From Sphaerospermopsis kisseleviana NIES-73 (lineage in GTDB: Bacteria; Cyanobacteriota; Cyanobacteriia; Cyanobacteriales; Nostocaceae), in NCBI RefSeq assembly GCF_002368075.1, contig NZ_AP018314.1, positions 4,193,819 through 4,257,818 of the forward strand: a stretch of 64,000 nucleotides of DNA, read 5' to 3'. The position numbers and the translations under genes are program-made. Every line of letters starts with the position of its first letter. Positions within the stretch are counted from its first letter, which is position 1. This document shows positions 36,360 through 44,401 of the stretch, one piece after another. The notes beneath the pieces were generated by a model, which worked only from the letters and a program-made list of their open reading frames with translations, searched no databases and was not told where the DNA came from.

Positions 36360-37154
36360 ATGGCAATGGCAAGAAATGAATCTGTAGCGCGGATGGTAAT
36401 GTTCCTCTGTTTTGGCACAGCAATTTTATCTCTGGCTGTCCATTGGCACAGTATGAGAACAACAGCCCAGTTAAATCCGTCGGTATCCACTACATTAAGG
36501 AAAAATTCTACTTCCCCGACTGACTCTAGTAAAAATATTTCTCCAGGTATTAGCATTGGGGAAACCGCTTTCGGCGCGTCTTTTCCCTCTTCTCCATCAA
36601 ATTCTACTGCTGGGAAAAAATATGTAGCTAGTGCTGCGGATACACCAAAAAATACAAAGTTGGTGTTTCCAGAACAGATCGAGAAGCAGAAGACAAACAG
36701 CAAACCAAAGGGCTTTTTCTTTCGCGGTGTGGATGAGTCCACGTCTGTTCAAGGTTCTCAATCTACTCAGACAGAAGTGGTGGTTGATTTAAGCGATCGC
36801 CGGGTTTATGTTTACCGCTATGACCAAGTTATAGCTAGTTACCCCATTGCTATTGGTAAAAAAGGCTGGGAAACACCCACAGGTAGTTTTCAAGTCATAC
36901 ATAAAGAGCATCATCCCATTTGGAAACATCCAATTACAGGGAAAATATATGAAGCTGGTACTGATAGTCCTTTAGGAGACAGATGGATTGGTTTTTGGTC
37001 AGATGGCAGAAACGAAATTGGCTTTCATGGTACACCTGATACTGATTTAATAGGTGCAGCCGTGTCTCATGGTTGCTTGAGAATGCGTAACCCTGATGTG
37101 CGAATGTTATACCAGCAATTAGATTTAGGCACACCAGTATTAGTCCGCAACTAA
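36360..37154 (+). CDS. L,D-transpeptidase (YkuD domain)
   Basis: This 264-residue envelope protein has an N-terminal hydrophobic anchor or signal (VMFLCFGTAILSLAVHW, about 13-29), a low-complexity Ser/Thr/Lys linker to about residue 135, and a C-terminal YkuD catalytic domain. The active-site signature is GFHGTPDTDLIGAAVSHGCLRM, with the nucleophilic Cys in SHGCLRM. Such enzymes form 3-3 peptidoglycan cross-links or attach proteins to peptidoglycan. The ATG at 36360 is closely followed by a second Met; either could be used. Confidence 0.9.
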   Translation: MAMARNESVARMVMFLCFGTAILSLAVHWHSMRTTAQLNPSVSTTLRKNSTSPTDSSKNISPGISIGETAFGASFPSSPSNSTAGKKYVASAADTPKNTKLVFPEQIEKQKTNSKPKGFFFRGVDESTSVQGSQSTQTEVVVDLSDRRVYVYRYDQVIASYPIAIGKKGWETPTGSFQVIHKEHHPIWKHPITGKIYEAGTDSPLGDRWIGFWSDGRNEIGFHGTPDTDLIGAAVSHGCLRMRNPDVRMLYQQLDLGTPVLVRN

Positions 37155-37512
37155 AATAGCAGTGGTCAGGAGGCAGGAGACAGGATTCAGAATAATTTTA
37201 GATTTTAGATTTTAGATTGAGTTGACAGAAACAATCCAAAATCCTAAATCCTAAATCCTAAATAGGGCTTGCTGAATAAACCCAAAATACTCGTAAATCA
37301 AAGGTTTGAGGCTGATCAGGAGGAAAGAAAGTGCAAGATTTTTGAAGGGCATACCTTAAAAACTGTGCATTTTGGGTCTGATAAATTAGAAAATCTGGGG
37401 ATAACAGATAGCTAAAACTATTCCCTATTCCCTATTCCCTATTCCCTGCCTCAACGAAGGGACTTTTTCAGCAAACCCTAATTATGAATTATGAATTAGT
37501 AATTCTTAATTA
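37155..37512. other. Intergenic region filled by a MITE
   Basis: It is made of GGCAGGAGA/TTTTAGA short repeats, AATCCTA heptamers (about 37238-37262), and a 218-bp MITE-like element (37263-37480). It separates two convergent genes. Confidence 0.65.
37263..37480. mobile_element. MITE-like element with TAGGGYTTGCTGAATAAA ends
   Basis: Left end TAGGGCTTGCTGAATAAA, right end TTTTTCAGCAAACCCTA (37464-37480). The interior contains TTCCCTA heptamers just inside the right end. Right-end copies with the same layout recur at about 33785-33850 and 42260-42312, and a left end at 19182. Confidence 0.7.
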
Positions 37513-38433
37513 CTAATCAATTATCTTTGTTTTCCAAGATGAAGGATCAATAGATTTTCCATTGACATATAAACCCCAGTGTAGATGAGGTCCTGTAGAA
37601 GCACCTGTAGAACCTACTGCACCAATTAGTTGACCAGCTTTGACCATATCACCTTCTTTAACATTAATCCGACTGAGGTGCATGAAAATGCTGGTTACTC
37701 CTTGACCGTGGTCAATGCCAACTACATTACCATGAACTATGAAACCTTGGGATACTGTGCCTACTAAAACCACTCTTCCTGCTGCTGGGGCAACTACAGC
37801 TGAACCTGCTGCACCAGCGTAGTCCAGTCCTCGATGGTAGTAATCATTGGCAAATTTACCATTATAGTAGCGCCTTACACCATAGGTTGTGGTCATCCGT
37901 CCTTGATTTGGTCTCAGGAAAACACCGTCCCAATATTTGTCAGGTGTTTGTAGGGCTTTAAACTCTTTAACTCGTTCTAGTTCATATTCTGTTGCTTTAA
38001 CTCCGGCTTTTCCTGGGGGTAAATTAATACGTTGGATGGGAAATTTGCGATCGCCTACGTACACAGCCAAATTTCTTTGTCGCTGTCCCTCTCCTGACAC
38101 AGTAACTTGTCTTACTCCTGGTTCTTCTAATGGAGTGGTAGGAATAAAAGCACGGTATTTATTGGGGGCAATTTCAAAGGCTGGATAGGTTTGCTCTCCA
38201 ACTGTTACCGTAGGAATACCAGGCTGTTCTCCACTTTCTGGTTCAATTAATACGGAAATTGTATCTCCCAATTGCACTTTTTCCGGTAAAATCTGTACTT
38301 CTAAAGCCTCTGCTGGCAAGCTTTGTGCTATGGGAACAGCCGCAAGAATTCCCATTAACATCTTAGTGACACTGCTGACACCAACACGCTGTAACTTATC
38401 CTGAAAATTAATAACTTGAGCTTTGGTAGTCAT
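37513..38433 (-). CDS. M23 family peptidase (LytM-type murein hydrolase)
   Basis: This 306-residue secreted peptidase has an N-terminal hydrophobic signal (VTKMLMGILAAVPIAQSLPAEA, cleavage after about residue 43), a beta-rich linker domain, and a C-terminal M23 domain. The zinc ligands are visible in YHRGLDYAG (HxxxD) and GPHLHWG (HxH), with FMHLS as the second His. It should cleave peptidoglycan stem peptides. Together with the adjacent L,D-transpeptidase gene (convergent) it makes a small cell-wall cluster. Its upstream region (38434-38640) is unusually hairpin-rich. Confidence 0.92.
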   Translation of the reverse strand: MTTKAQVINFQDKLQRVGVSSVTKMLMGILAAVPIAQSLPAEALEVQILPEKVQLGDTISVLIEPESGEQPGIPTVTVGEQTYPAFEIAPNKYRAFIPTTPLEEPGVRQVTVSGEGQRQRNLAVYVGDRKFPIQRINLPPGKAGVKATEYELERVKEFKALQTPDKYWDGVFLRPNQGRMTTTYGVRRYYNGKFANDYYHRGLDYAGAAGSAVVAPAAGRVVLVGTVSQGFIVHGNVVGIDHGQGVTSIFMHLSRINVKEGDMVKAGQLIGAVGSTGASTGPHLHWGLYVNGKSIDPSSWKTKIID

Positions 38434-39211
38434 AGGTTATAAAGAAATTGAGTGAGCCAAAACCACGCCCGATAAAGTATCAACGCCTTGCTATGATACT
38501 TTATCGTACTAAGGAACAGTGGATGTAGGCGAACGGATTGCCCATGCGTGGGGCAGTCATGATATCTTGTTTTCAACAGGAACGGTAATTAACCTGTATA
38601 AAAACCTAACTGCCTAACGGCAATCTGTACCTTGACAACTAAATCTATGGGGTTCTACTTCTTAGTTCTAACCCACATTCCGCACTTCGCTTTGTAATAC
38701 ATGAAAATTAAGAAAATTGGGGTTAATGGTGGTTGAATAGCGATCGACGAAGGGCTATAATTCATACGTTTAAATACTGAATAATATCAACATTTTTTGT
38801 AAAATTTATTGAAGTATTAACGTATTACATTTTGAAGTACGGAAAGTCGGATATAAGCAAACCCTTGTTAGGGACAATTCATGAATTGTCCCTACATCTT
38901 TTTCGGAGAGGTCTATTAAGTACCTGGGCAGAATTAATTTAACATTTTTGGAACAAACAAAAATCTCTGTATTCCTTATCTGTTCACTGTTAAGAGTTCC
39001 CTGTTCCCTATCCCAAATATAAAATTTATTTTGCACGACTACTTAGTTAGCTTTTTTGCATCGGCATCAAACTGTCAAAGGTTGTCGACATAAAGGATGT
39101 GGTTGTTAAAAAATAGGGAATAGGGAACAGGGAATAGGTACAAGGCAAAAGTAAGAATTTAGTTTTTACCCAGTCCCCAATCACCAATCACCAATCCCCA
39201 GTCCCCAGAAA
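38434..39211. other. Hairpin-rich intergenic region upstream of the M23 peptidase
   Basis: These 778 bp hold no supported gene. Nearest the peptidase start is a perfect 12-bp inverted repeat (GATAAAGTATCA/TGATACTTTATC, about 38470-38505, 11-nt loop), then smaller hairpins TGCCC/GGGCA (38539-38555) and ACAGG/CCTGT, and TGCC-TAAC-GGCA (38610-38621). Further on is a 26-bp palindrome (38869-38894). TTCCCTA/GGGAATA heptamers lie at about 38995-39010 and 39112-39138, and CCCCAAT/CCCCAGT heptamers lie close to hemL (39173-39206). Confidence 0.6.
38869..38894. repeat. Perfect 26-bp palindrome
   Basis: The half-site is TAGGGACAATTCA, repeated exactly in inverse with no spacer. It is likely a dispersed cyanobacterial palindrome or a bidirectional terminator core followed by CTTTTT. 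Confidence 0.8.
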
Positions 39212-40510
39212 TTAGAGACTAGAAAGCACGTCCTTTGCAGCGGCTAACGTTTGCTCAATATCTTCATCTGTGTGGGCTAAAGAAGTAAACCCAGCTTCAA
39301 ACTGAGATGGTGCTAAGTAAATACCACGCTCTAACATCCCACGATGGAATCTTCCAAACTTGGTTGTATCAGACTTTTTCGCATCTTCGTAGTTGTGAAC
39401 TGGACCACTGGTGAAAAATAAGCCAAACATGGCGCTGATATGACTACCACAAGCAGCATGTCCTGTTTCTTGAGCAACTTTGAGCAAACCATCAGCTAGT
39501 TTTTTGGTGATGCGCTCTAGCTGTTCATAAGTCCCTGGTTTTTGTAATAATTCTAGTGTTTTAATTCCCGCAGTCATCGCTAAGGGATTTCCAGAAAGAG
39601 TACCAGCTTGATATACAGGACCGGCGGGGGCAATCATTGACATGATATCCCGACGACCACCATAAGCGCCTACGGGTAAACCACCACCGATGACTTTACC
39701 CATTGTGGTTAAATCGGGAGTGATGCCAAACTTCTCTTGAGCGCCACCGTAAGCAATACGGAAGCCTGTCATCACTTCGTCAAATACTAATAAAGCTCCA
39801 TGTTCGTGGGTAAGTTCCCGTAAACCTTCCAAGAAACCAGCATCGGGAGGAATAAAACCTGCATTACCAACAACAGGTTCAAGAATTACACCAGCTATTT
39901 GATCACGGTTTTCTTCAAATAAGGCTTTAACGGCTTCTAAATCGTTGTAAGGCGCAGTTAAGGTACTGCTAGTTGCAGATTTAGGTACTCCTGGGGAGTC
40001 GGGTAAACCGAGTGTAGCTACACCAGAACCGGCTTTAACCAGGAACATATCAGCGTGGCCGTGATAGCAACCTTCAAATTTAATGATTTTTTCGCGGTTG
40101 GTGAAAGCTCGCATCAACCGGAGGACGGCCATACAGGCTTCAGTTCCAGAGTTGACAAATCTCACAATTTCGATGCTAGGAACTGCATCTATTACCATTT
40201 CTGCTAAGACATTTTCTAGCACGGAGGGAGCGCCAAAGCTAGTGCCTTTTTCTAAAGCTGCGTGTAATGCGCTGATTACTTCTGGATGGGCATGGCCACA
40301 AATAGCAGGACCCCAAGTACCAACGTAGTCTATATATTTGTTGCCGTCTACATCCCAAATATATGCTCCGTTAACACGATCAAATACTATGGGTTGTCCA
40401 CCAACAGATTTAAAAGCACGCACGGGAGAACTAACGCCTCCTGGCATGAGGTTTTGAGCAGCAGCAAAGATTTCTTGTGATTTTGTAGTTTTAATTGTGG
40501 TGTTTACCAA
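39212..40510 (-). CDS. hemL: Glutamate-1-semialdehyde 2,1-aminomutase
   Basis: This 432-residue PLP enzyme makes 5-aminolevulinate for chlorophyll, heme and bilins through the C5 pathway. PLP-binding Lys lies in [18 protein letters not shown] (about residue 272). Other signatures are [40 protein letters not shown] and [12 protein letters not shown]. Length is standard. Upstream lies a run of GGGTAAT heptamers, so the promoter sits either within or beyond it. Confidence 0.97.
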   Translation of the reverse strand: MVNTTIKTTKSQEIFAAAQNLMPGGVSSPVRAFKSVGGQPIVFDRVNGAYIWDVDGNKYIDYVGTWGPAICGHAHPEVISALHAALEKGTSFGAPSVLENVLAEMVIDAVPSIEIVRFVNSGTEACMAVLRLMRAFTNREKIIKFEGCYHGHADMFLVKAGSGVATLGLPDSPGVPKSATSSTLTAPYNDLEAVKALFEENRDQIAGVILEPVVGNAGFIPPDAGFLEGLRELTHEHGALLVFDEVMTGFRIAYGGAQEKFGITPDLTTMGKVIGGGLPVGAYGGRRDIMSMIAPAGPVYQAGTLSGNPLAMTAGIKTLELLQKPGTYEQLERITKKLADGLLKVAQETGHAACGSHISAMFGLFFTSGPVHNYEDAKKSDTTKFGRFHRGMLERGIYLAPSQFEAGFTSLAHTDEDIEQTLAAAKDVLSSL

Positions 40511-40566
40511 GGTTATCTCCTATAGGTGGTAATTAAATTGAGCTTCTTTAATTAGGATAGGACTAA

Positions 40567-40618
40567 ATGGGTAATGGGTAATGGGTAATGGGTAATGGGT
40601 AATGGGTAATGGGTAATA
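40567..40618. repeat. GGGTAAT heptamer tandem repeat
   Basis: About seven exact GGGTAAT units lie between divergent hemL and hisIE, followed by AATCACC-type units (40630-40660). Confidence 0.9.
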
Positions 40619-40721
40619 TTTTTCCCAATCATCAATCACCAATCACCAATCACCACTTTCTGCTAAACTCCTGTTAGCATCTGCAATTGATTAATAATTG
40701 TTAACTTACTCTAGTTTTTGT

Positions 40722-41372
40722 ATGTCTTCTCCTGAACTGCTAACGCTCCAATCTGCCATCCCTGTGGAAAAAATTCGTTACGATGACAAAGGTTTAGTAC
40801 CTGCGATTATCCAAGATTATCTAGATGGTACTGTATTGATGATGGCCTGGATGAATCAGGAGTCTCTGCAAAAGACTTTGGAAACTGGAGAAACTTGGTT
40901 TTGGAGTCGTTCCCGTCAGGAGTTTTGGCATAAGGGCGCTACTTCTGGACATATTCAGAAGGTGCAAAGTATTCGTTATGATTGTGATAGTGATGCTTTA
41001 CTGATTGGTGTTGAGCAGTTGGGAGATATTGCTTGTCACACTGGGGAACGCAGTTGTTTTCATCAGGTTGATGGCAAGGTTCAACCACCTCCAGCAGATA
41101 TGTTATCTCAGCTTTTTCAGGTAATTTGCGATCGCCGTGATCATCCTCATGAAAATTCCTATACCTGCAAATTATTGGCTGGTGGTGATAATAAGATTTT
41201 GAAAAAGATTGGTGAGGAAAGCGCCGAGGTTGTCATGGCTTGCAAAGATGATGATGCTGAGGCGATCGCCGGAGAAGTTGCAGATTTGTTTTATCATACC
41301 CTGGTGGCTCTAGCACATCATCAAGTTGATTTAAAAGCTGTTTATCGGAAATTACAAGAACGCCGGAAATAG
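40722..41372 (+). CDS. hisIE: Bifunctional phosphoribosyl-AMP cyclohydrolase / phosphoribosyl-ATP pyrophosphatase
   Basis: A 216-residue histidine-biosynthesis enzyme (steps 2 and 3) from the ATG at 40722; an upstream TTG adds eight residues. The HisI domain (about 1-118) contains [39 protein letters not shown] and [10 protein letters not shown] with the metal ligands. The HisE domain (about 125-216) contains [17 protein letters not shown] and [13 protein letters not shown]. The fusion is normal in cyanobacteria. Confidence 0.96.
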   Translation: MSSPELLTLQSAIPVEKIRYDDKGLVPAIIQDYLDGTVLMMAWMNQESLQKTLETGETWFWSRSRQEFWHKGATSGHIQKVQSIRYDCDSDALLIGVEQLGDIACHTGERSCFHQVDGKVQPPPADMLSQLFQVICDRRDHPHENSYTCKLLAGGDNKILKKIGEESAEVVMACKDDDAEAIAGEVADLFYHTLVALAHHQVDLKAVYRKLQERRK

Positions 41373-42039
41373 GGACTAGTGACTGGGGACTGGGGACTGG
41401 GGACTGGGGACTGGGTAAGAGTTTTTACCAATTACCAATTACCAATTACCAATGACCCATTTATTAACGTAAGTTGCTAGTTCTGCAAGAAAGGCTCTCA
41501 AATCGAAGTCACACTGAGCTAAATTGTTACTAAACCTTGATATTTTTGTAATTCTTATTATTTGCGGCTATTATCCTCTTTAGTTCCACAGAATTTCCAC
41601 AGGAAGTTTGCCAGTTTTCCACAGATGCTTGACGAACTAACAAAGCCTTGCTGGCTTACTGGGGATTTTATGCTTTGATGACTGAACTACATCACCAACT
41701 GAGTTTTTATTAAATTAAGTAACAAAAATATAGCTCTAGCCCTGATTATTTCGTGAGTATTTATTTTTTAACTACCGATTTTTAACATTTCGCAGCATTG
41801 ACAAACCCACCCCCTCTGAGCGGACAATGATTCGGCTTGCTTTTTTATTCCGTTCCGACATGAGCATCAATTTTGCACAGTGAACTCAGGTATGAGTGGG
41901 GATTTTATGGCTGGTGACAATACTTGACCAATAATTCCTTGATGGTATGCCCCTGATTTATTTGTGGGTCGATCCAAAATCCAAAATTCGGATAAATGCA
42001 AGCAAAATTTCTTGATAGACCGTATAGAAGGGAAATCTT
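41373..42039. other. Long non-coding region with DnaA-box-like sites
   Basis: GGGGACT heptamers (about 41378-41415) and ATTACCA heptamers (to 41455) come first, then a lone MITE end TAACGTAAGTTGCTAGTT (41463-41480). Three DnaA-box-like 9-mers lie at 41582-41623 and a fourth at 41871-41879. Between them is AT-rich DNA (about 41690-41790). No gene is supported on either strand. Confidence 0.6.
41582..41623 (+). promoter_or_regulatory. Cluster of three DnaA-box-like sites
   Basis: AGTTCCACA (41582), ATTTCCACA (41593) and TTTTCCACA (41615) are direct repeats whose starts are 11 and 22 bp apart, so all face the same side of the helix. The last is the DnaA-box consensus used in cyanobacteria; a further TTTTGCACA lies at 41871. 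This could be part of oriC, a DnaA-titration site or a DnaA-regulated promoter. Confidence 0.45.
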
Positions 42040-42249
42040 ATGAACACAACAGTTAGTATCTTTACAGTGATTCCCGAAGCACTCCACGAATCCCTCAAAA
42101 ACTATTTAGAAACCCATCCTGAGTGGGATCAAAACCGAGTATTAACTGCGGCGTTATCGTTGTTTTTGCTGCAAAATGGAGAGAGCGATCGCTATGCTGC
42201 TCGTATTTATTTAGAAACTTTGTTTCATCAAGAACAAAAATTTCTTTGA
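42040..42249 (+). CDS. DUF2811 family small protein
   Basis: This 69-residue cyanobacterial protein matches DUF2811. The family pattern is visible in IPEALHESLKNYLETHPEWDQNRVLTAALSLFLLQNG, followed by AARIYLETLF. It is soluble, helical and of unknown function. The ATG has an AGGGAA ribosome-binding site about 10 nt upstream. It stands alone after the 670-bp gap. Confidence 0.75.
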   Translation: MNTTVSIFTVIPEALHESLKNYLETHPEWDQNRVLTAALSLFLLQNGESDRYAARIYLETLFHQEQKFL

Positions 42250-42295
42250 TCCAACTCTTGAAACTATTCCCTGTTCCCTGTCTCTAAGAAAAGAC

Positions 42296-42312
42296 TTTTT
42301 CAGCAAACCCTA
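42296..42312. repeat. Solo right end of the TAGGGTTTGCTGAA MITE family
   Basis: TTTTTCAGCAAACCCTA is preceded by TTCCCTG heptamers, exactly as at the right end of the 37263-37480 element. Confidence 0.7.
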
Positions 42313-42394
42313 AGTATTAGCACTGTGAGAGGTTGGTGATAGGGTGATAGGGTGATGTAATACAGCAGACACCCTACACGCAATACCCTTAGAG

Positions 42395-43108
42395 TTATTC
42401 GTTTTGTGGATTGGTAGTAGATTCAAATTTGTAACCTACACCACGTACGGTCTGAATTAATGCTGGTTGACTAGCATCAATTTCAATTTTCTTGCGAATT
42501 TGACCGATGTGAACATCGACAACTCGCTGATCTCCTACATATTCATAATCCCAAACCTCTTGTATAAGTTCTGATCGCCGCCAAACTCGACCTGGATGAC
42601 TGGCTAAAAAATGCAACAAATCAAACTCCAAAGCGGTCAAGGGTACTGGTTCGTCATTAAGTGTTACTTCTCTCCGCACCGGGTCAATTATGAGTTTGTC
42701 AAAAATGAGGCGTTTTTGTTCTGCGGTGGTAACAACCCGCTGTCGCCTCAAAATTGCTGCTACTCTGACCTCTAGCTCTCCCAGTCCAAAGGGTTTGGTG
42801 AGATAGTCATCAGCACCTTTGGAAAAACCGTGAATTTTGTCAGTTTCATCTGTGCGACTGGTGAGTATAAGGACAAAAACGCCATTTCGGCTTTGCATCT
42901 CTTGGCACAGGTTAAAACCAATCGTATCTGGTAGGTTTACATCTAGAATTACCAAGTCTGGGTTAAATTGCTCAAATAAGTTGATGGCAGTCTTACCATC
43001 TTCGGCAGCTTCTACTTGATAATTCTGTTTGATCAAAAAGCGTTGAATTAAATTCCGAACGGCGGGGTCGTCATCAACTACAAGAATCTGGGCAGGAGCT
43101 ATGACCAT
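42395..43108 (-). CDS. OmpR/PhoB-family two-component response regulator
   Basis: A 237-residue regulator from the ATG at 43108; an in-frame upstream start would add 20 non-conserved residues. The receiver domain has the acidic pair in VVDDDPAV, the phosphorylated Asp in LVILDVNLP, a Ser/Thr in ILTSRTD, and the Lys in YLTKPFG. The C-terminal winged helix (GRVWRRSELIQEVWDYEYVGDQRVVDVHIGQIRKKIE, then IQTVRGVGYKF) is typical of OmpR DNA-binding domains. No kinase gene is adjacent, so its partner and regulon are unknown. Confidence 0.92.
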   Translation of the reverse strand: MVIAPAQILVVDDDPAVRNLIQRFLIKQNYQVEAAEDGKTAINLFEQFNPDLVILDVNLPDTIGFNLCQEMQSRNGVFVLILTSRTDETDKIHGFSKGADDYLTKPFGLGELEVRVAAILRRQRVVTTAEQKRLIFDKLIIDPVRREVTLNDEPVPLTALEFDLLHFLASHPGRVWRRSELIQEVWDYEYVGDQRVVDVHIGQIRKKIEIDASQPALIQTVRGVGYKFESTTNPQNE

Positions 43109-43664
43109 TACTTTGCACAAAAATTCATTATGATTAACAGAGATATTACGTAAAAACGCATTTTCCACTTTGGCTGTACTGAAAAATCTACAAGGAGTAG
43201 ATAAGAGTATCCTGATTGTTCCAATAAACTGTAATTACAATTATGAAAGATGTAGACACTAATTTTACGAATATCAGGTCTGCATTTCAGAATATGTACT
43301 ATATCTACCGTATGGTTTTCTTGACCCTATTTGTAGCTTTCTGTTTCAGTTTGCATAGTGTGTACTTAGCTTAGTGAAACAGCAATTTAAAACGGTTTAA
43401 TTTCAAATCAATATGCGATTTTATACCATTAATCAATATGGTTATCAGAAAATAGGTTGAAAACCTTTGATGGATGTCTGTGATGGCAATATGTTAAAGT
43501 AACTATGGTTTAAATTCTTGAGTCGAATAAACTCAGCTGTGCTAATATCCTGATTATGAGGATAAGAATCGGCCGAAAGCACTGTTTCGATTATCATAGA
43601 ACTTAAGGTTGTTTTTTCTTCAACAAAAGACTGCTGCTGACTAGGGCTGAAGTAACACACTGCC
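43109..43664. other. Intergenic region between response regulator and CPP1-like gene
   Basis: About 550 bp of AT-rich DNA holding the promoters of two divergent genes. A 73-codon minus-strand open frame (43445-43666) has no recognisable features and was not accepted. No repeat or strong hairpin was seen. Confidence 0.5.
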
Positions 43665-44291
43665 ATGAGCGATCAAAATCCCTACCAAAAACTTGGGGTA
43701 TCAGAAGATGCTAGTTTTGATGAAATTCAGGACGCTCGCAATCGCCTGTTGGAGCAACATGGTGGTGATAGCAAGGGTCGGGAATTAATTGAAGCAGCGT
43801 ATGATGCGATTCTAATGGATCGCTTACGAATGCGCCAAGAAGGTAAAATTAAAGTACCAGAGCGTATCCGCTTTCCAGAAATGCGAGTTCCATCTCCACA
43901 AAAAGAAAGTCCGGTTACTCGTGATCAGTCACCTGCATGGCTGCAACGAATATTGGATCAACCGAGTCTATCAGATGTACTCGCACCAGGAGCTTGGTTC
44001 CTGGGTTTAAGTGCTATTAGTTTATTTGTTCCTACTGCCAGCGATCAGGTTTTGCAACTGGGATTGGTGGTTGGGGTTGGAGTCAGTATTTATTTTCTCA
44101 ACCGCAAGGAAAATAAATTTGGTCGAGCAGTTTTGTTTACCCTGGCAAGTCTTATTATTGGCTTAATAGCTGGGGGATTGATTGCAGTACCTGTATTACA
44201 GCAACTAGCTTTGATCAATATTACAGCAAATCAGTTTTCTACGGTTCTGACGTTTATTTTGATGTGGTTAATTAGCAGCTTTCTGCGTTGA
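43665..44291 (+). CDS. CPP1-like chaperone protein (J-like domain, membrane-anchored)
   Basis: This 208-residue protein has an N-terminal J-domain-like region (NPYQKLGVSEDASFDEIQDARNRLLEQHGGD, with no HPD motif) and three C-terminal hydrophobic helices (SDVLAPGAWFLGLSAISLFV, VLQLGLVVGVGVSIYFLN, AVLFTLASLIIGLIAGGLIAV and a final QFSTVLTFILMWLISSF). It matches the plastid CPP1 family, a chaperone linked to protochlorophyllide oxidoreductase. In cyanobacteria it is probably in the thylakoid or plasma membrane. Confidence 0.85.
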   Translation: MSDQNPYQKLGVSEDASFDEIQDARNRLLEQHGGDSKGRELIEAAYDAILMDRLRMRQEGKIKVPERIRFPEMRVPSPQKESPVTRDQSPAWLQRILDQPSLSDVLAPGAWFLGLSAISLFVPTASDQVLQLGLVVGVGVSIYFLNRKENKFGRAVLFTLASLIIGLIAGGLIAVPVLQQLALINITANQFSTVLTFILMWLISSFLR

Positions 44292-44293
44292 TA

Positions 44294-44344
44294 AGGCAAG
44301 AGGCAAGAGGCAAGAGGCAAGAGGCAAGAGGCAAGAGGCAAGAA
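44294..44344. repeat. AGGCAAG heptamer tandem repeat
   Basis: Seven exact AGGCAAG units lie between two convergent genes. It is a clean, probably length-polymorphic STRR. Confidence 0.95.
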
Positions 44345-44401
44345 AAAATAAATTAATTCTCAACTCCTGACCCTTTGATCTCCTGACTCCTGCTATATAT
44401 T

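Noticed and set aside
38434..38640. A c-di-AMP (ydaO) riboswitch upstream of the M23 gene
   Set aside because: The leader has hairpins, but I could not find the conserved ydaO core sequences, so only an unspecified structured region is reported.
43445..43666. A 73-codon minus-strand frame upstream of the CPP1-like gene
   Set aside because: It has no recognisable motif, no ribosome-binding site and overlaps the neighbouring start; it is probably chance.
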